A stretch of 64,000 nucleotides of DNA from Lepas anatifera (lineage: Eukaryota; Arthropoda; Thecostraca; Lepadidae). Positions within the stretch are counted from its first letter, which is position 1. Each line of letters begins with the position of its first letter. Under the pieces are notes generated by a model. It was not told where the DNA came from and did not search any database. It saw nothing but the letters and a program-made list of their open reading frames with translations. The stretch is from positions 1,520,501 to 1,584,500 of the forward strand of contig JAOTON010002243.1 in NCBI GenBank assembly GCA_034440635.1. Reading direction: 5' to 3'. Of this stretch, positions 14,743 to 25,652 are shown piece by piece. The translations under genes and the position numbers were made by a program.

Positions 14743-14794
14743 CTTCCAACACATGATAAGTCACCAATAGTTCTTATTTTGCATCTAGAGTCGT

Positions 14795-15240
14795 GGGGTA
14801 AAGGGAATGTGGCACCTTCACAACGTGATTTTAACTGAGATAGCCAAGTTGTAAAGCAGGTCGGAAAACCCGGTACTCCATATTTTATTTGTCTTGGAAC
14901 TCGATATTTCCATAAAAAAGCTAAAACCTACCTGACACCAGCCCCCTCAGCCCCCGTCGCCGGCGGCCATTGTTGTGAGCTACTGGTGTGACGACATATG
15001 CTGACGTCACGATGAGCATCAGTCAATCGAAGCCCTTGAAGCGTTTCAAGTATGGTAGTGGTTGCCAGATCGTGACATCATCCACAGTCTGATATTTATT
15101 TCTTTTTCTAGAGGAGGATTTTTAAAAACCAAATATTGAGTTTACTGTACATTTTTCAGAGAAATCATGAGTGGTTTCATTATTTTTGACTAAAAGTACG
15201 CCTAATTACACTAAATTCCAGGGCCACATTCCCCTTAAGT
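14795..15240 (+). mobile_element. partial copy of the 15.7-21.2 kb fold-back element
   Basis: Runs parallel to 20263-20820: GTGGCACCTT..., then AAAACCCGGTACTC, TGCTGACGTCAC and CACTAAATTCCAGG in the same order and spacing. It lacks both termini. Confidence 0.75.
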
Positions 15241-15288
15241 GGCAACTGAGCCGAGATAACACCGATGTTTATCATTTCCACTGCGCCA

Positions 15289-15293
<5 letters not shown>

Positions 15294-15338
<45 letters not shown>
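15294..15338. repeat. (TC)n microsatellite
   Basis: About 45 bp of (TC)n. The following 15340-15720 shows nothing recognisable. Confidence 0.97.
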
Positions 15339-15340
<2 letters not shown>

Positions 15341-16682
15341 AGCTCCGCACATCCACGGCTCAGAGCAACCTGGAGCTACAGCAATGAACAAACACCGGAG
15401 CAGGCGACCAAACAGTCAACAAACAAGGCGAACTCCAGCATCAGGCGTTCCTCCGCCGCCAGACAACACAGAATTCCTGCAACCCCGTAAACACCGTCCT
15501 GGCTCAGGACAAGTCAAGTGGAGCCAGACATTCACCTAAAACGGAGGACCATCGTCAAACAGCCAATACATCCCCCCCTCCCCCTCAACACACAAAATCA
15601 GATAACCACCGCTTAAATTGAGCTCAGGATTACACAAATAAAAGCTCAATCTCGAATGTAACATTCTAATCGTCAATTGACTGTCATCATTAAATGCTAG
15701 CTTCTCTGATGTATGTATGTATATTAGACCAGGTCGTCAGAAAATAATTTCCGATTTCGGATTAAGAGTAGTAATTTTATTATGTTATGATATGTTGCAA
15801 ACATGATGCAAGCAAAACAAATCCGATGAATCTACGTTTAATGGGCGCGGAACGGCCTTTTCTGAAGGCAAGTTTTCAGTAGGACGGCGTTGAAGTCTCC
15901 ATTGTCTTCACAATGCATTGTTGTCAGTATCCTTGCAGCACGGTAACTTGGTTACCAACATCAAAACGTCGGATCTTTTTGTAGCCAGGCGGATGCACTG
16001 GATATCCGGGCAGCTGCTGAGAGGCCTATGCACCTTCTGGCCCTCTCCTGGTCACCCTATTGTTTTGAAAATAGGGGGATTTCTCGTGTTTTGAACCTTA
16101 ACAACTTTGGCAATTGTTGACGTTTAAAGACGGAATGTGGCGCCTTGGTCGAATCCTGGAATTTAGTGTAATTAGGGACACTTTTAGCTGAAAATCATGA
16201 AACTGTCCATGATTTCTCTGAAAAAAATGTACAATAAGCTCAATATTTTGATTTTTAAAATGCACCTCTACGGGAAAAATAAATATCTGCCAGTGGATGA
16301 TGTCATGATCTGGTAACCACTATCATTTTCAATAGGCTTAAAGGGCTTCGATTGGATGATACTCACCGTGACGTCAGCATATGTCGTCACACCAACAACG
16401 GACAACTGTGGCCTGCTTCTCATGGTACATGAGGGGTTTATTTGTTTATTTGTTTATTTGTTTATTAAACATAATCACCAACAGGCTGATGCCCACTAAC
16501 AGGTGAAGTCAGGTATTAAAACTCTCTCACCAAAAACTAACACATACACATAAACATGTCCGAAACACCCTAGTGCTAAAAACATACAAATGAGTAAAAT
16601 GGGTGCTGTAAAAATAAAGTTATTAAAATAGTTTGAGCATATTCCCTCTTCATATATTTGGTGCACATATACCTTGGTGACC

Positions 16683-18050
16683 TCACACTCTTAGGTCCCT
16701 TAAGTACTCCACAACGCGAGCTCTAAAAATGTTATAGGTATGAACAAAAAAATCGGAGTTGATCATGGTCAAAAACCTATTAGCAGATTTTGGTATCCGG
16801 CACAGAAACCCCGAGGCAACCGTGTTTACACGGCCGCGTGGCTCGGCGAAAAGTCGCAGGTTGCGGGTCGAGCGGGGTGGAACATGAAGGCCAAACAGTT
16901 CAGAAGAGTTTGAGAGGAAATTTTTGAGGAAAATATTGCTTTCAGAAACAGAAGATCGTGTTGAACTCTCCTTGCAGCAAGAGACTGGACGCCGAAATGC
17001 CGAAGAAGTGAATGGTAATTCAAAGTGCCGCAAGACTGAGAAGTATGAGAATTTAGCCACATCAAGAATTTGTGTTGTACCCGCTCAACCCGTTCGGCAT
17101 GGGATTTGGCTACACCAGCCCAGACTACACTACCGTACTCCAAAACAGACCGAACGTTCGCGTTATATGTTGTGAGCAATATTTTGGTATTGAAATTTGT
17201 TGAGCGCAGGCCGGTTTGAAAAGATCGAATTAGCAGTCCTAGTGATTTTTTGGCCTGTCGTGTTATGCCAGAAACGTGGGATGAGAAATTCAGTTTTGAG
17301 TCAATGATTATTCCTAAGTCACGGATTTCTTCAACAGACTCTAGGCGAGTGTTTCCGATGTAGTACGTTGTCTGGACCGGTGTCCGCCTGAGGGTCAACG
17401 TAATGTTTTTACATTTGGATGGGTTAAGTTTTAGACCCCATCTGACGGACCACTGATGCAGGTGGCTCAGGTCCCTCTGCAGCAACAGTTCGTCAGATGG
17501 CTGCTTGATTGTTCGAAAAATTTTGGCATCATCTGCATAAAGGAGACAACTAGACTCAATTTCAGCCGGAAGATCGTTGATGAAGAGTGCGAACAAGAGA
17601 GGAGCATTTAGAGAGCCTTCAGGCACCCCTGAGCTGACGTTTTTCCACTCTGAGGTTTTTCCATTAAGAACGACCCTCTGGCGGCGGTCGGAGAGATACG
17701 AGATAAACCAATTTAGGGCTGAATCTTTCAAATGATAGGAATTTCGGAGTTTGTAGATCAGGAGTTTGTGATTGACACTTTGAAAAGCGGCCGAGAAATC
17801 TGTGTAAATAGCGTCCGTCTGGTATCCCTCCGAAACGGCCTTCCACGCCGAATCAAGAAAAACAGATAGATTGCTGACGCACGACCTGCGAGGAACGAAT
17901 CCATGTTGTTCAAGACAAAGAGCTGGGGAGACATGCCGAAATAGTTGATCGTAAGCAATTCGCTCCAAAATTTTCGCAAACAGGGAAAGAAGACTAACGG
18001 ATCTGTAATTAGAGGGGTCCTTTCTGTCACCTTTTTGAATATTGGAATGA
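16683..18050 (-). pseudogene. Jockey-like reverse transcriptase and C-terminal tail
   Basis: RT blocks in order: DPSNYRSVSLLSLFAKILER, EQHGFVPRRSC, AIYTDFSAAFQSVNHKLLI, SSGVPEGSLNAPLLFALFIN, LLYADDAKIFR (catalytic YADD), WGLKLNPSKCK and the thumb VEEIRDLGIIIDSKL. The tail LFGLHVPPRSTRNLRLF...GFLCRIPKSANRF lies in a different frame, so a frameshift falls at about 16900-17000. The domain content matches Jockey-group RTs, which copy the element RNA at the nicked target. It is not functional as a single protein. Confidence 0.9.
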
Positions 18051-18967
18051 TGTTGGCCATTTTCCATTGCGAGGGAAACATTCCTGAATCGAATGATTTG
18101 GAGACAATCTTATAAAGCGGCACCACCAGCTCCTCACGACATTCTAATGTTATTCTAGCACTGATGTTGTCACTTCCACAAGCTTTGTTAGGGCAGATCG
18201 AATTTAGCGCAAACCTAACGGACTGTTCCGTCACAAAGAATCGTGAGAGATTGTCAAGAGGGTAATCGGGAGCAGTCGGAAAATTTGTGACGGCGGGATC
18301 TGTAAATTTGTTGGCAAAGGTTTCATTTAGGAGGCCGGCTTTCTCGGTGTCCTCAGAAACTAATGAGCCATCAAATTTGGTGAGAACGCTGGAAACGGGA
18401 GGTTTTTTCTTTAAGCATTTGACAAATGACCAATATCTTTTAGGGTTTGTTTTCAGATCATCAGTGAGTTTTTGGAGATATTCATTATACTTAACGTTTG
18501 CTAGGTTTTTGAATTGGTTCCGTTTCAGGGAGAAAGTGGAATTCGTTTCCTCGCAGGGGTTACGCCGCATCCGTCTGAACGCTGCTTCTTTCAACCGAAG
18601 GGCTGTCCGCACAGCACGGTCAAACCAAGGGGGCATCTGCGCCGGATAGTCACAGTTGGTATGTGGTCTGCAATGGCGGATTCAAGTAAGGCGTAAAACA
18701 TATCCACCGCTTCATCTACATCGACGTCGTCAATCAGACCCCAGTTGACAAGTGACAAACTCCGACGGAGGCCAGGGAAGTCGGCCTCTTTATAGTTAAA
18801 AACAGAATGACGCGTTACAAGCGGGGGACGCTCGATGGGCACCATAAAATAACCTAAAATCTCACAGTGGTCACTATCCAAGTATCCATCACATACATCT
18901 GTGCGAGAACAACGCAAAAACCTAGAAAACATAAGATCAAGTGTGTTGCATCCACGGGTCGGCCTCA
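18051..18967 (-). pseudogene. Jockey-like endonuclease end and RT N-terminal linker
   Basis: The frame at 18932-18591 has LRCSRTDVCDGYLDSDHCEI, where SDH is the C-terminal catalytic signature of the AP-type endonuclease. The reading then shifts near 18630 to PPWFDRAVRTALRLKEAAFR, and on through CLKKKPPVSSVL to QWKMANIIPIFKKV. A second shift near 18030 leads into the RT core. Upstream endonuclease sequence is absent. Confidence 0.85.
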
Positions 18968-19162
18968 GGGTACATTTCAGGTAGGTTTTAGCTTTTATCT
19001 ACGGAAGCTTCGAGTTTCAAGGCAAATAAGATATTGAGTACGGGTTTTCCGGCATGCTTTACAACTTGGCTATCTCAGTCAAAATCACGTTATAAAGGTG
19101 CCCCATTCCCTTTAACGACGCACCAACCTCTTGGATTATACGGTGTCGCCAAGTCTCATCCT

Positions 19163-19262
19163 GTTGGGAGGGATGGTCAGGTTGTCCTCATTCACTGTCC
19201 TTGCCGGAGATTGGAACCAGGAACCTATGGTGCAGGACACAGATGTGCTAGCCTACTGCAAC
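19163..19262 (-). repeat. tRNA-like segment in the left arm of the fold-back element
   Basis: Inverted copy of the segment at 20105-20190. The B-box equivalent is decayed here (GGTTCCTGGTTCCAATC). Confidence 0.45.
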
Positions 19263-19559
19263 ACAGCACCCCCTCTCCCTCCCCCTTCACCCTTAATAAC
19301 TTTGGCTGGTCAGCTTGTTGAGCTTTTTCTCTAGTTGAGCACCTACTCAGATTTGGGTGTGGCTACGAGCGTGGTTTGTATGTGAGACCTTGGAGTAGGA
19401 CAGTGTAGTAACGTAATAATGACATGATCAGACTGGAGGCTGTAGGTATGCTATCCAGCGACATGGGCATTTTGAGACACACAGTTCTGAAAGAAACCGG
19501 ATTGACGACTAATTCTATTTGTTTGCCGTATTTATTTGTTTGACGCAAGCTTAATGCTG

Positions 19560-19860
19560 TGAGTATGTCTTAATCACCATCATATATTTGCAGATGACCT
19601 GGCACTCGAATATCCTACACACATCACACAATACACATCGATTCCGTAGTACGTTAGACATAAGCTTTACTTGTTATCCATTTTTTTCTATAAGCAGACC
19701 ATTGCGTGGTCTTTCTCGGGCCTCACTTTGCCGGTCATCTGCCTGTGAGTAAGCCTAGCCCTGATGAACCCATCCCTCATGTCGTATTCGAACACAGCCT
19801 CGAGTCGGCCATTACCTCCTTCACACACAGTTCCACGCCCTGACCATGAACGAGTAAGTC
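19560..19860 (+). pseudogene. possible RT fragment in the fold-back spacer
   Basis: A short reading IFADDLALEYP at about 19586-19618 resembles the catalytic block of a LINE reverse transcriptase. No further RT blocks are visible, so this rests on one motif. Confidence 0.25.
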
Positions 19861-20104
19861 AACAACTTCCATGGAAGTAGTCTGGAACATCTTGATCTCC
19901 TCGGCAGGAAGGCTCAGAGTGAGCACAGGATAGCATACCTACAGCCTTCAGTCTGATCATTTGATTATTACATTACTACACTGTCTTACTCCAAGGCCTC
20001 ACATATAAACCACGCTCGTAGCCAGACCCAAATCTGAGTAGGCGCTCAACTAGAGAAAAAGCTCAACCAGCTAACCAGCCAAAGTTATTAAGGGTGAAGG
20101 GGGG

Positions 20105-20190
20105 GTGCTGTGTTGCAGTAGGCAGCACATCTGTATCCTGCACCATAGGTTCCGGGTTCAAATCCCCTGCAAGGACAGTGAATGAGGACA
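20105..20190 (+). repeat. tRNA-like segment in the right arm of the fold-back element
   Basis: GTTGCAGTAGGCAGCACATC followed by GGTTCCGGGTTCAAATCC, resembling pol III A and B boxes. The acceptor stem does not pair. It is probably a captured SINE head, duplicated with the arm. Confidence 0.45.
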
Positions 20191-21214
20191 ACCTGACCAT
20201 CCCTCCCAACAGGATGAGGGTTGGCGACACCGTGTAATCCAAAAGATTGGTGCGTTTTTAAAGGGATTTTGGCACCTTTATAACGTGATTTTGACTAAGA
20301 TTGCCAAGTTGTGAAGCATGCCAGAAAACCCGGTACTCAATATCTCATTTGTCTTGAAACTCGAAGCTGCCGTAGATAAAAGCTAAAACCTACCTGAAAT
20401 GTAACCCTCATGCACCCTGAGCAGCAGGCCACAGTTGTCAGTTGTTGGTGTGCCGACATATGCTGACGTCACGGTGAGTATAAGCTAATCGAAGCCCTTG
20501 AAGCCTATTGAATATGGTAGTGGTTACCAGATCATGAATCGCCGGAATCGCGTGCGTGTTGACACTCGTTTTACCCGAAGTGCATGTCCCAATGTATGTC
20601 CCCCATGTGTATGTGTGAAATATATGTATGGATACATGACATCATCCACAGGGAGATATTTATTTTTTCCCCTAGAGGCGCATTTTAAACATCAAAACAT
20701 TGAGCTGATTGTACATTTTTCAGAGAAATCAGGGATGGTACCATAATTTTCGGCTAAAAGTATCCCTAATTACACTAAATTCCAGGATTCGACCAAGGTG
20801 CCACATTACCTTTAAACGTCAACAATTGCCAAAGTTGTTGAGGTTCAAAACTCGAGAAATCCACCTATCTTCAATACAAGGGGTGACCAGGAAAGGACCA
20901 GAGGGTGCCTTGGCCTTTCAGCAGCTGCCAGGGTATCCAGTGCATCCGCCTGGCTACAAAAAAGATCCAACGTTTTGATGTTGGTAACCAAGTTACCGTG
21001 CTGCAAGGATACTGACAACAATGCATTGTGAAGTCAATGGAGACTTCAACGCCATCCTACTAAAAGCATGCCTTCAGAAAAGGCCGTTCCGCGCCCATTA
21101 AACGTAGATTCATCGGATTTGTTTTGCTTGCATAATGTTTACAACATATCATGACATAATAATATCACTACTCTTAATTCGAAAACGGAAATTATTTTCT
21201 GACGACTTGGTCTA

Positions 21215-21215
<1 letters not shown>

Positions 21216-21256
<41 letters not shown>
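21216..21256. repeat. (TA)n microsatellite at the fold-back terminus
   Basis: About 40 bp of (TA)n directly after the right terminus, probably grown from the TA target site. Confidence 0.95.
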
Positions 21257-21259
<3 letters not shown>

Positions 21260-23105
21260 TTTCAACGACAGGCCACTGCTCCTTCGATTAAGTACAAGTA
21301 CAGTTTTCACGTTCTGACCGGCACAGGGAGACGGGAGGACGACACCGCACACCCTACGGTGCCAGGACCGAGTTAAGGGGAGTGGTAAGACCGGCTTCAG
21401 CATGAATAACTCCTGCTTCTCGCTATATGCAGCTTACATATTTCAACACCAAATCGAGTTTGATCTGCATATCCTACTGTTCCCATCGCTTGACGAACAC
21501 TTGTCCTTTCATTGCCCGACAGAGGCAAGCGCAGCGCCGGTCAATTATGGCCTTCTAAACAGGTGAAAGTTGTGTTCAAAAGAAAACACGGTATTCGTGT
21601 TGTAGCCCAATGTTGACATTGGCTTTGAAAAACTCTGCTCCGGCGGCAGAGAAGCTCGGGACCGAAAGCCTTTGGCCGTAGTCCGCTTTCCCTGTGCCGA
21701 TTGAATGTGTTGGAACTGCACTGCAGGCAATGTCGAGCGGGGCTGGTGATGCGCTGGGGAGCAGCGCCCGCGCGCTCTTCTGAAGTTTTGGACGGGGCAT
21801 AACTTGGCTTCGACCAAAGACTTTGAACTGCCCGCAAGTACCAAACTGCAGTCACTGACGTAGTTGAAATCATCCACTGGGGCGCTACATGACCTTGCGG
21901 GTTGGCGCGCCCCTAACTCGAATAATGGATCATCCACTGACATACTCGAGAAACAAGATACCTCTAAAAAATAAAACGAGTCATAAAGCCAAGTAAGCCA
22001 CTTACTGATTTCAGTTTCGTGTCGATATGCAACAGGCATTCTGAGATAAGCGGGACTGCCACAGCTCGTGCAAATCGTTTTGTATGTAATGGCAGGTCCT
22101 ATCTATCAATAAACGAGTGAACAAATCCAGCTTCATACCGTTTTCATATTTACAGTACTTAATTTAAATTGTCAAAAATACGCCTTTGCTGAGAACCAAA
22201 CACGCACGTCACGATCATAGGCTTAATTCTTAACAAAGAAGCGATCAAGATAAAACACAATTCAAGAAAATATTGTCCATCAGGCAACACTATTTAAAAA
22301 TGGTGTCCACCGCAGGCGACATTTCAATGGTTCACCTACAGCTAAGGATCTAGGTAAGCTCCAGTGGCGGGAGCGATAGGTAATTCAGAGCAGAGCTCGG
22401 TCCCAAGCCCTCATATATGGGAATACCGCCAACTTTTCCCGCGCCTACAAGCTGTTAAGCCGCTTCATGGCGCAGGAAGCCCCAACCGTACACTTGCAGA
22501 GGCCATTCGCTGACCTTGGCCACGTTCTCTAGCTGTGAAGGGGGGGGGGGGTCATGGGATTCAACATAACAGGCTTCTTTGTAAAATTTACCCACATCCT
22601 TGACCAAGCTATCGGGAACTGATTATTAGTGTCTTCAGTTTCCAGGTCTCACGGATTCAACAGTCGACTGAGGAAATTTAGAGAACAACTAATACGATTA
22701 ATGTTTCCCAAGTTATGCATTTTATCCAGCGTCAAAAAACCACAACAAGACATAGAACTGTGTTAAACGACCATGTACGCAGCCATGGTTCACACAAATC
22801 GGTTTTCATTGATCGAATTCGTCAACAATTCGGTCAAAAAGAAACGAGAAAAGACTGCATGCTATTGCTATAAGTATGCAAGTGAGAGACATAAATGGCA
22901 GGCAGTGCGACACTCAAGGGGAGCGATAGCGGCAGGGATATTTGGCGATACAGCGGATAACCCAGAAAATAATGGAATAGGGCAACTGCGAAAATATGAG
23001 CTTCACAAAGGGCCATTAGTGGCGCTTCTCACCAAAACAGACCCTGTTTCGAAGGAACTTTTCCGTTCGTTCTTTTTAAAGGCTGGTGTATTTCGTTATA
23101 TTCCC
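21257..23105. other. no gene recognised
   Basis: The longest frame (21545-22039, minus, 164 residues) has no recognisable domain. The overlapping frames are equally open, which argues for chance. A 13 bp G run sits at about 22541. Confidence 0.3.
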
Positions 23106-23108
23106 TAA

Positions 23109-23250
23109 AGGCCTGTTCACACGCGGCAGAATCTGAGCAGAACTGGTAAGCATTTCTGCCAAACCGATGCTACGAAAACACGTGCCGAGATCGCCTGCCG
23201 ACACAAATCGGCAGATTCTGTCGCAGGTTTGGCCAGGTGTGAATGGGCCT
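23109..23250. mobile_element. 142 bp MITE, PIF/Harbinger-like, TSD TAA
   Basis: AGGCCTGTTCACAC at the left and its imperfect complement GTGTGAATGGGCCT at the right, flanked by TAA at 23106-23108 and 23251-23253. A 3 bp TWA duplication is typical of PIF/Harbinger elements. An internal palindrome has CGGCAGAATC/GGCAGATTCTG motifs. Confidence 0.75.
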
Positions 23251-23253
23251 TAA

Positions 23254-23994
23254 GTCCCCTCTCCCTCTGGAAGAGAAACTCGTGAAAGATACCCGCATCA
23301 GACGAGACATAGATTACATATATGGGAGCGGTCTATGGGATATACAGTGGTTTATGGACGATCACATTTCTGGCCTTGCTGTACCGGTCCGATATAAGCT
23401 TTCGTCACCAGTCCAACGGTGACATGGCGTGCATCTCTTCCACTCAGCTTCCCGTGGCCTACGAGGCCATGGTTCAGGTATACGAAAGTTTTTTTTGCAT
23501 CGCAATTATACCCCTCAGCACGCAAAATGAGGACACGGTAAAAAATGTATGTACAATACGGCACCCCCCGACAGCGTGTCATAGAAAATGATTATACAAT
23601 GCATCCCTTGTGAAAAGGAGCAAAACTGCATTTCCCTGGAACCACTAAAGGGAGATACGCGAAAAATTTCATCGGCTGGATCAAAAGATCACAAAAAGTT
23701 GTTTGCGAAGTCCTATTCTCATTTTTGCAAATTCGGCCTGCAAATTCCTTAAAATCGCTCTCAAAGACGACTTATCGATCATTTTCACTGTCAGTTAAAT
23801 GACGTAGCCTCGGCTATGACCATCAATTTCTCTAAGAATTGGGTCATATCTGTCCTAAACAGGGATAAACAACTTCGGAACTATTACTGACAAAATTATT
23901 AAAAAAAGTTTCATTTCGAAACCTCTTTAAAACAGAAATATAGGACTTTGAACCACCAAGGGTGAACCCCAGTTTACCCGCGTCGCCACTAGAT
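23254..23994. other. no feature recognised
   Basis: AT-rich, no coding signal. If the PDE2A gene continues, this is intron. Confidence 0.35.
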
Positions 23995-24913
23995 GCGCGC
24001 ATCACTGGTTCTCGCCCGCCTGGCCAGTGCACGTCACTGGTTCTCGCCCGCCTGGCCAGTGCGCGTCACTGGTTCTCGCCCACCTGGCCGGTGCGCGTCA
24101 CTGGTTCTCGCCCACCTGGCCAGTGCGCGTCACTGGTTCTCGCCCACCTGGCCGGTGCGCGTCACTGGTTCTCGCCCACCTGGCCAGTGCGCGTCACTGG
24201 TTCTCGCCCACCTGGCCAGCGCGTCACTGGTTCTCGCCCACCTGGCCAGTGCGCGTCACTGGTTCTCGCTCACCTGGCCAGTGCGCGTCACTGGTTCTCG
24301 CCCACCTGGCCAGTGCGCGTCACTGGTTCTCGCCCACCTGGCCAGTGCGCGTCACTGGTTCTCGCCCGCCTGGCCAGTGCGCGTCACTGGTTCTCGCCCA
24401 CCTGGCCGGTGCGCGTCACTGGTTCTCGCCCACCTGGCCAGTGCGCGTCACTGGTTCTCGCCCACCTGGCCGGTGCGCGTCACTGGTTCTCGCCCACCTG
24501 GCCAGTGCGCGTCACTGGTTCTCGCCCACCTGGCCAGTGCGCGTCACTGGTTCTCGCCCACCTGGCCAGTGCGCGTCACTGGTTCTCGCTCACCTGGCCA
24601 GTGCGCGTCACTGGTTCTCGCCCACCTGGCCAGTGCGCGTCACTGGTTCTCGCCCACCTGGCCAGTGCGCGTCACTGGTTCTCGCTCACCTGGCCAGTGC
24701 GCGTCACTGGTTCTCGCCCACCTGGCCAGTGCGCGTCACTGGTTCTCGCTCACCTGGCCAGTGCGCGTCACTGGTTCTCGCTCACCTGGCCAGTGCGCGT
24801 CACTGGTTCTCGCTCACCTGGCCAGTGCGCGTCACTGGTTCTCGCTCACCTGGCCAGTGCGCGTCACTGGTTCTCGCCCACCTGGCCAGTGCGCGTCACT
24901 GGTTCTCGCTCAC
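23995..24913. repeat. 32 bp minisatellite built on the PDE2A 5' splice site, about 29 copies
   Basis: On the minus strand each unit contains TGGCCAG/GTGAGCG or TGGCCAG/GTGGGCG followed by AGAACCAGTGACGCG. The first unit is the real exon-intron junction of the PDE2A exon at 24914. The last seven exonic bases (TGGCCAG) are part of the unit. Counting the functional one, 8 units have GTGAG, 3 have GCGGG, and the rest have GTGGG. Seven of the eight GTGAG units lie in the 11 units nearest the exon. The 316-397 residue plus-strand frames across the array are artefacts of a 32 bp unit open in all frames. Confidence 0.95.
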
Positions 24914-25107
24914 CTGGCCAGGACGTGCCGCTCGATCTGGAAGTGCTCCACCAGGCCCAGCTCCTCGTACATGGTGATGACAGCGGCTGGCCAGCGGCGC
25001 TCCTCCAGGTCGCGCGGGAACAGCTCCCACGCGCAGAAGTTGGGCGCCAGCCGCGACGCAGAGCCAGTCCGCTCGGCACAGAGCGCCTCTGTCTCCTCTC
25101 GGGACAC
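24914..25107 (-). CDS. PDE2A: PDE2A-type phosphodiesterase, internal exon after GAF-B (linker to catalytic domain)
   Basis: A 194 nt exon encoding VSREETEALC..., then LAPNFCAWELFPRDLEE, MYEELGLVEHFQIERHVLA and a split Arg codon. It aligns in order and length with the segment that follows MMYHMK in animal PDE2A. That segment links GAF-B to the catalytic HD domain and includes the first catalytic-domain helices. The 3' splice site is CTGTCCTCGGCAG/GTGTCC (AG ends at 25108) and the 5' splice site is TGGCCAG/GTGAGC (GT at 24913-24912). Entry is phase 0, matching the end of the upstream exon, and exit is phase 2. The encoded enzyme family hydrolyses cAMP and cGMP and is stimulated by cGMP bound to GAF-B. 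The metal-binding catalytic exons were not found in the window. Both splice sites lie inside tandem arrays of themselves. Confidence 0.88.
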
Positions 25108-25652
25108 CTGCCGAGGACAGGGCGACACAGGTCACAGGTCTGACCGGTACACTTGCCGAGGACAGGCCAACAAGGGTCACAGGTGAACACCTGCCGAGGA
25201 GAGGCCGACACTGGTCACAGGTGAATACCTGCCGAGGACAGGCCAAGACTGGTCACAGGTGAACACCTGCCGAGGACAGGCCAAGACTGGTCACAGGTGA
25301 ACACCTGCCGAGGAAAGGCCAACAAAGGTCACAGGTGAACACCTGCCGAGGACAGGCCAAGACTGGTCACAGGTGAACACCTGCCGAGGAAAGGCCAACA
25401 AAGGTCACAGGTGAACACCTGCCGAGGACAGGCCAAGACTGGTCACAGGTGAACACCTGCCGAGGAAAGGCCAACAAAGGTCACAGGTGAACACCTGCCG
25501 CAGACAGGCCGACACTGGTCACAGGTCTGACCGGTACACCTGCCGAGGACAGGCCGACACTGGTCACAGGTCTGACCGGTACACCTGCCGAGGACAGGCC
25601 AACACTGGTCACAGGTCTGACCGGTACACCTGCCGAGGACCGGCCAACACAG
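25108..25652. repeat. 38-45 bp minisatellite built on the PDE2A 3' splice site, about 14 copies
   Basis: On the minus strand each unit contains CTGTCCTCGGCAG/GTGT or a one-base variant (TTTCCTCGGCAG, GTCCTCGGCAA, GTCTGCGGCAG). The copy nearest the exon is the real acceptor. Two unit types exist, one of 38 bp and one of about 45 bp containing GTACCGGTCAGACC. The 45 bp type caps both ends of the array. Each unit also has AG/GT at the junction, so it reads as both acceptor and donor. Confidence 0.95.

Larger units (their letters stand above)
16439..18967 (-). mobile_element. Jockey-like LINE, 5'-truncated, inserted in the left arm of the fold-back element
   Basis: The minus strand carries endonuclease end, linker, RT and C-terminal tail. 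At the 3' end (16439-16472) there is a tail of AATAAACA repeats, consistent with target-primed insertion. The uninterrupted right arm of the fold-back element (about 20400-20425) shows the empty site, where GCATGAGGGTTACATTTCAG is continuous. No long target duplication is visible; at most a GGG overlap. Confidence 0.85.
15723..21216. mobile_element. fold-back DNA element with arms of about 1.3 kb, one arm split by a LINE
   Basis: The left arm (15723-16438 plus 18968-19457) is the reverse complement of the right arm (19931-21216). Examples are AGGCTGTAGGTATGCTATCC at 19437 against its complement at 19931, and termini ATTAGACCAGGTCGTCAG against CTGACGACTTGGTCTAAT. The spacer is about 470 bp. 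The termini lie next to TA dinucleotides, compatible with a TA-targeting (Tc1/mariner-like) element, but no transposase is recognised. Each arm contains a tRNA-like segment. Fragments of the same family occur at 14795-15240, 28930-29005 and 32325-32400. Confidence 0.8.

Noticed and set aside
21545..22039. 164-residue minus-strand frame as a gene
   Set aside because: Overlapping frames are equally open and no domain is visible.
23352..23582. Candidate downstream PDE2A catalytic exon
   Set aside because: No HD-domain motif (such as HNW, or HD with surrounding residues) in this or any nearby minus-strand frame.
23962..25186. Plus-strand frames of 316-397 residues with RHWFSPTWPV repeats
   Set aside because: All three plus frames are open because the 32 bp unit has no stop codon. 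The real gene is on the minus strand and uses only the end of the array.
25108..25652. Regularly spaced repeats resembling a CRISPR array
   Set aside because: Whole units are repeated with no unique spacers, and the context is eukaryotic.
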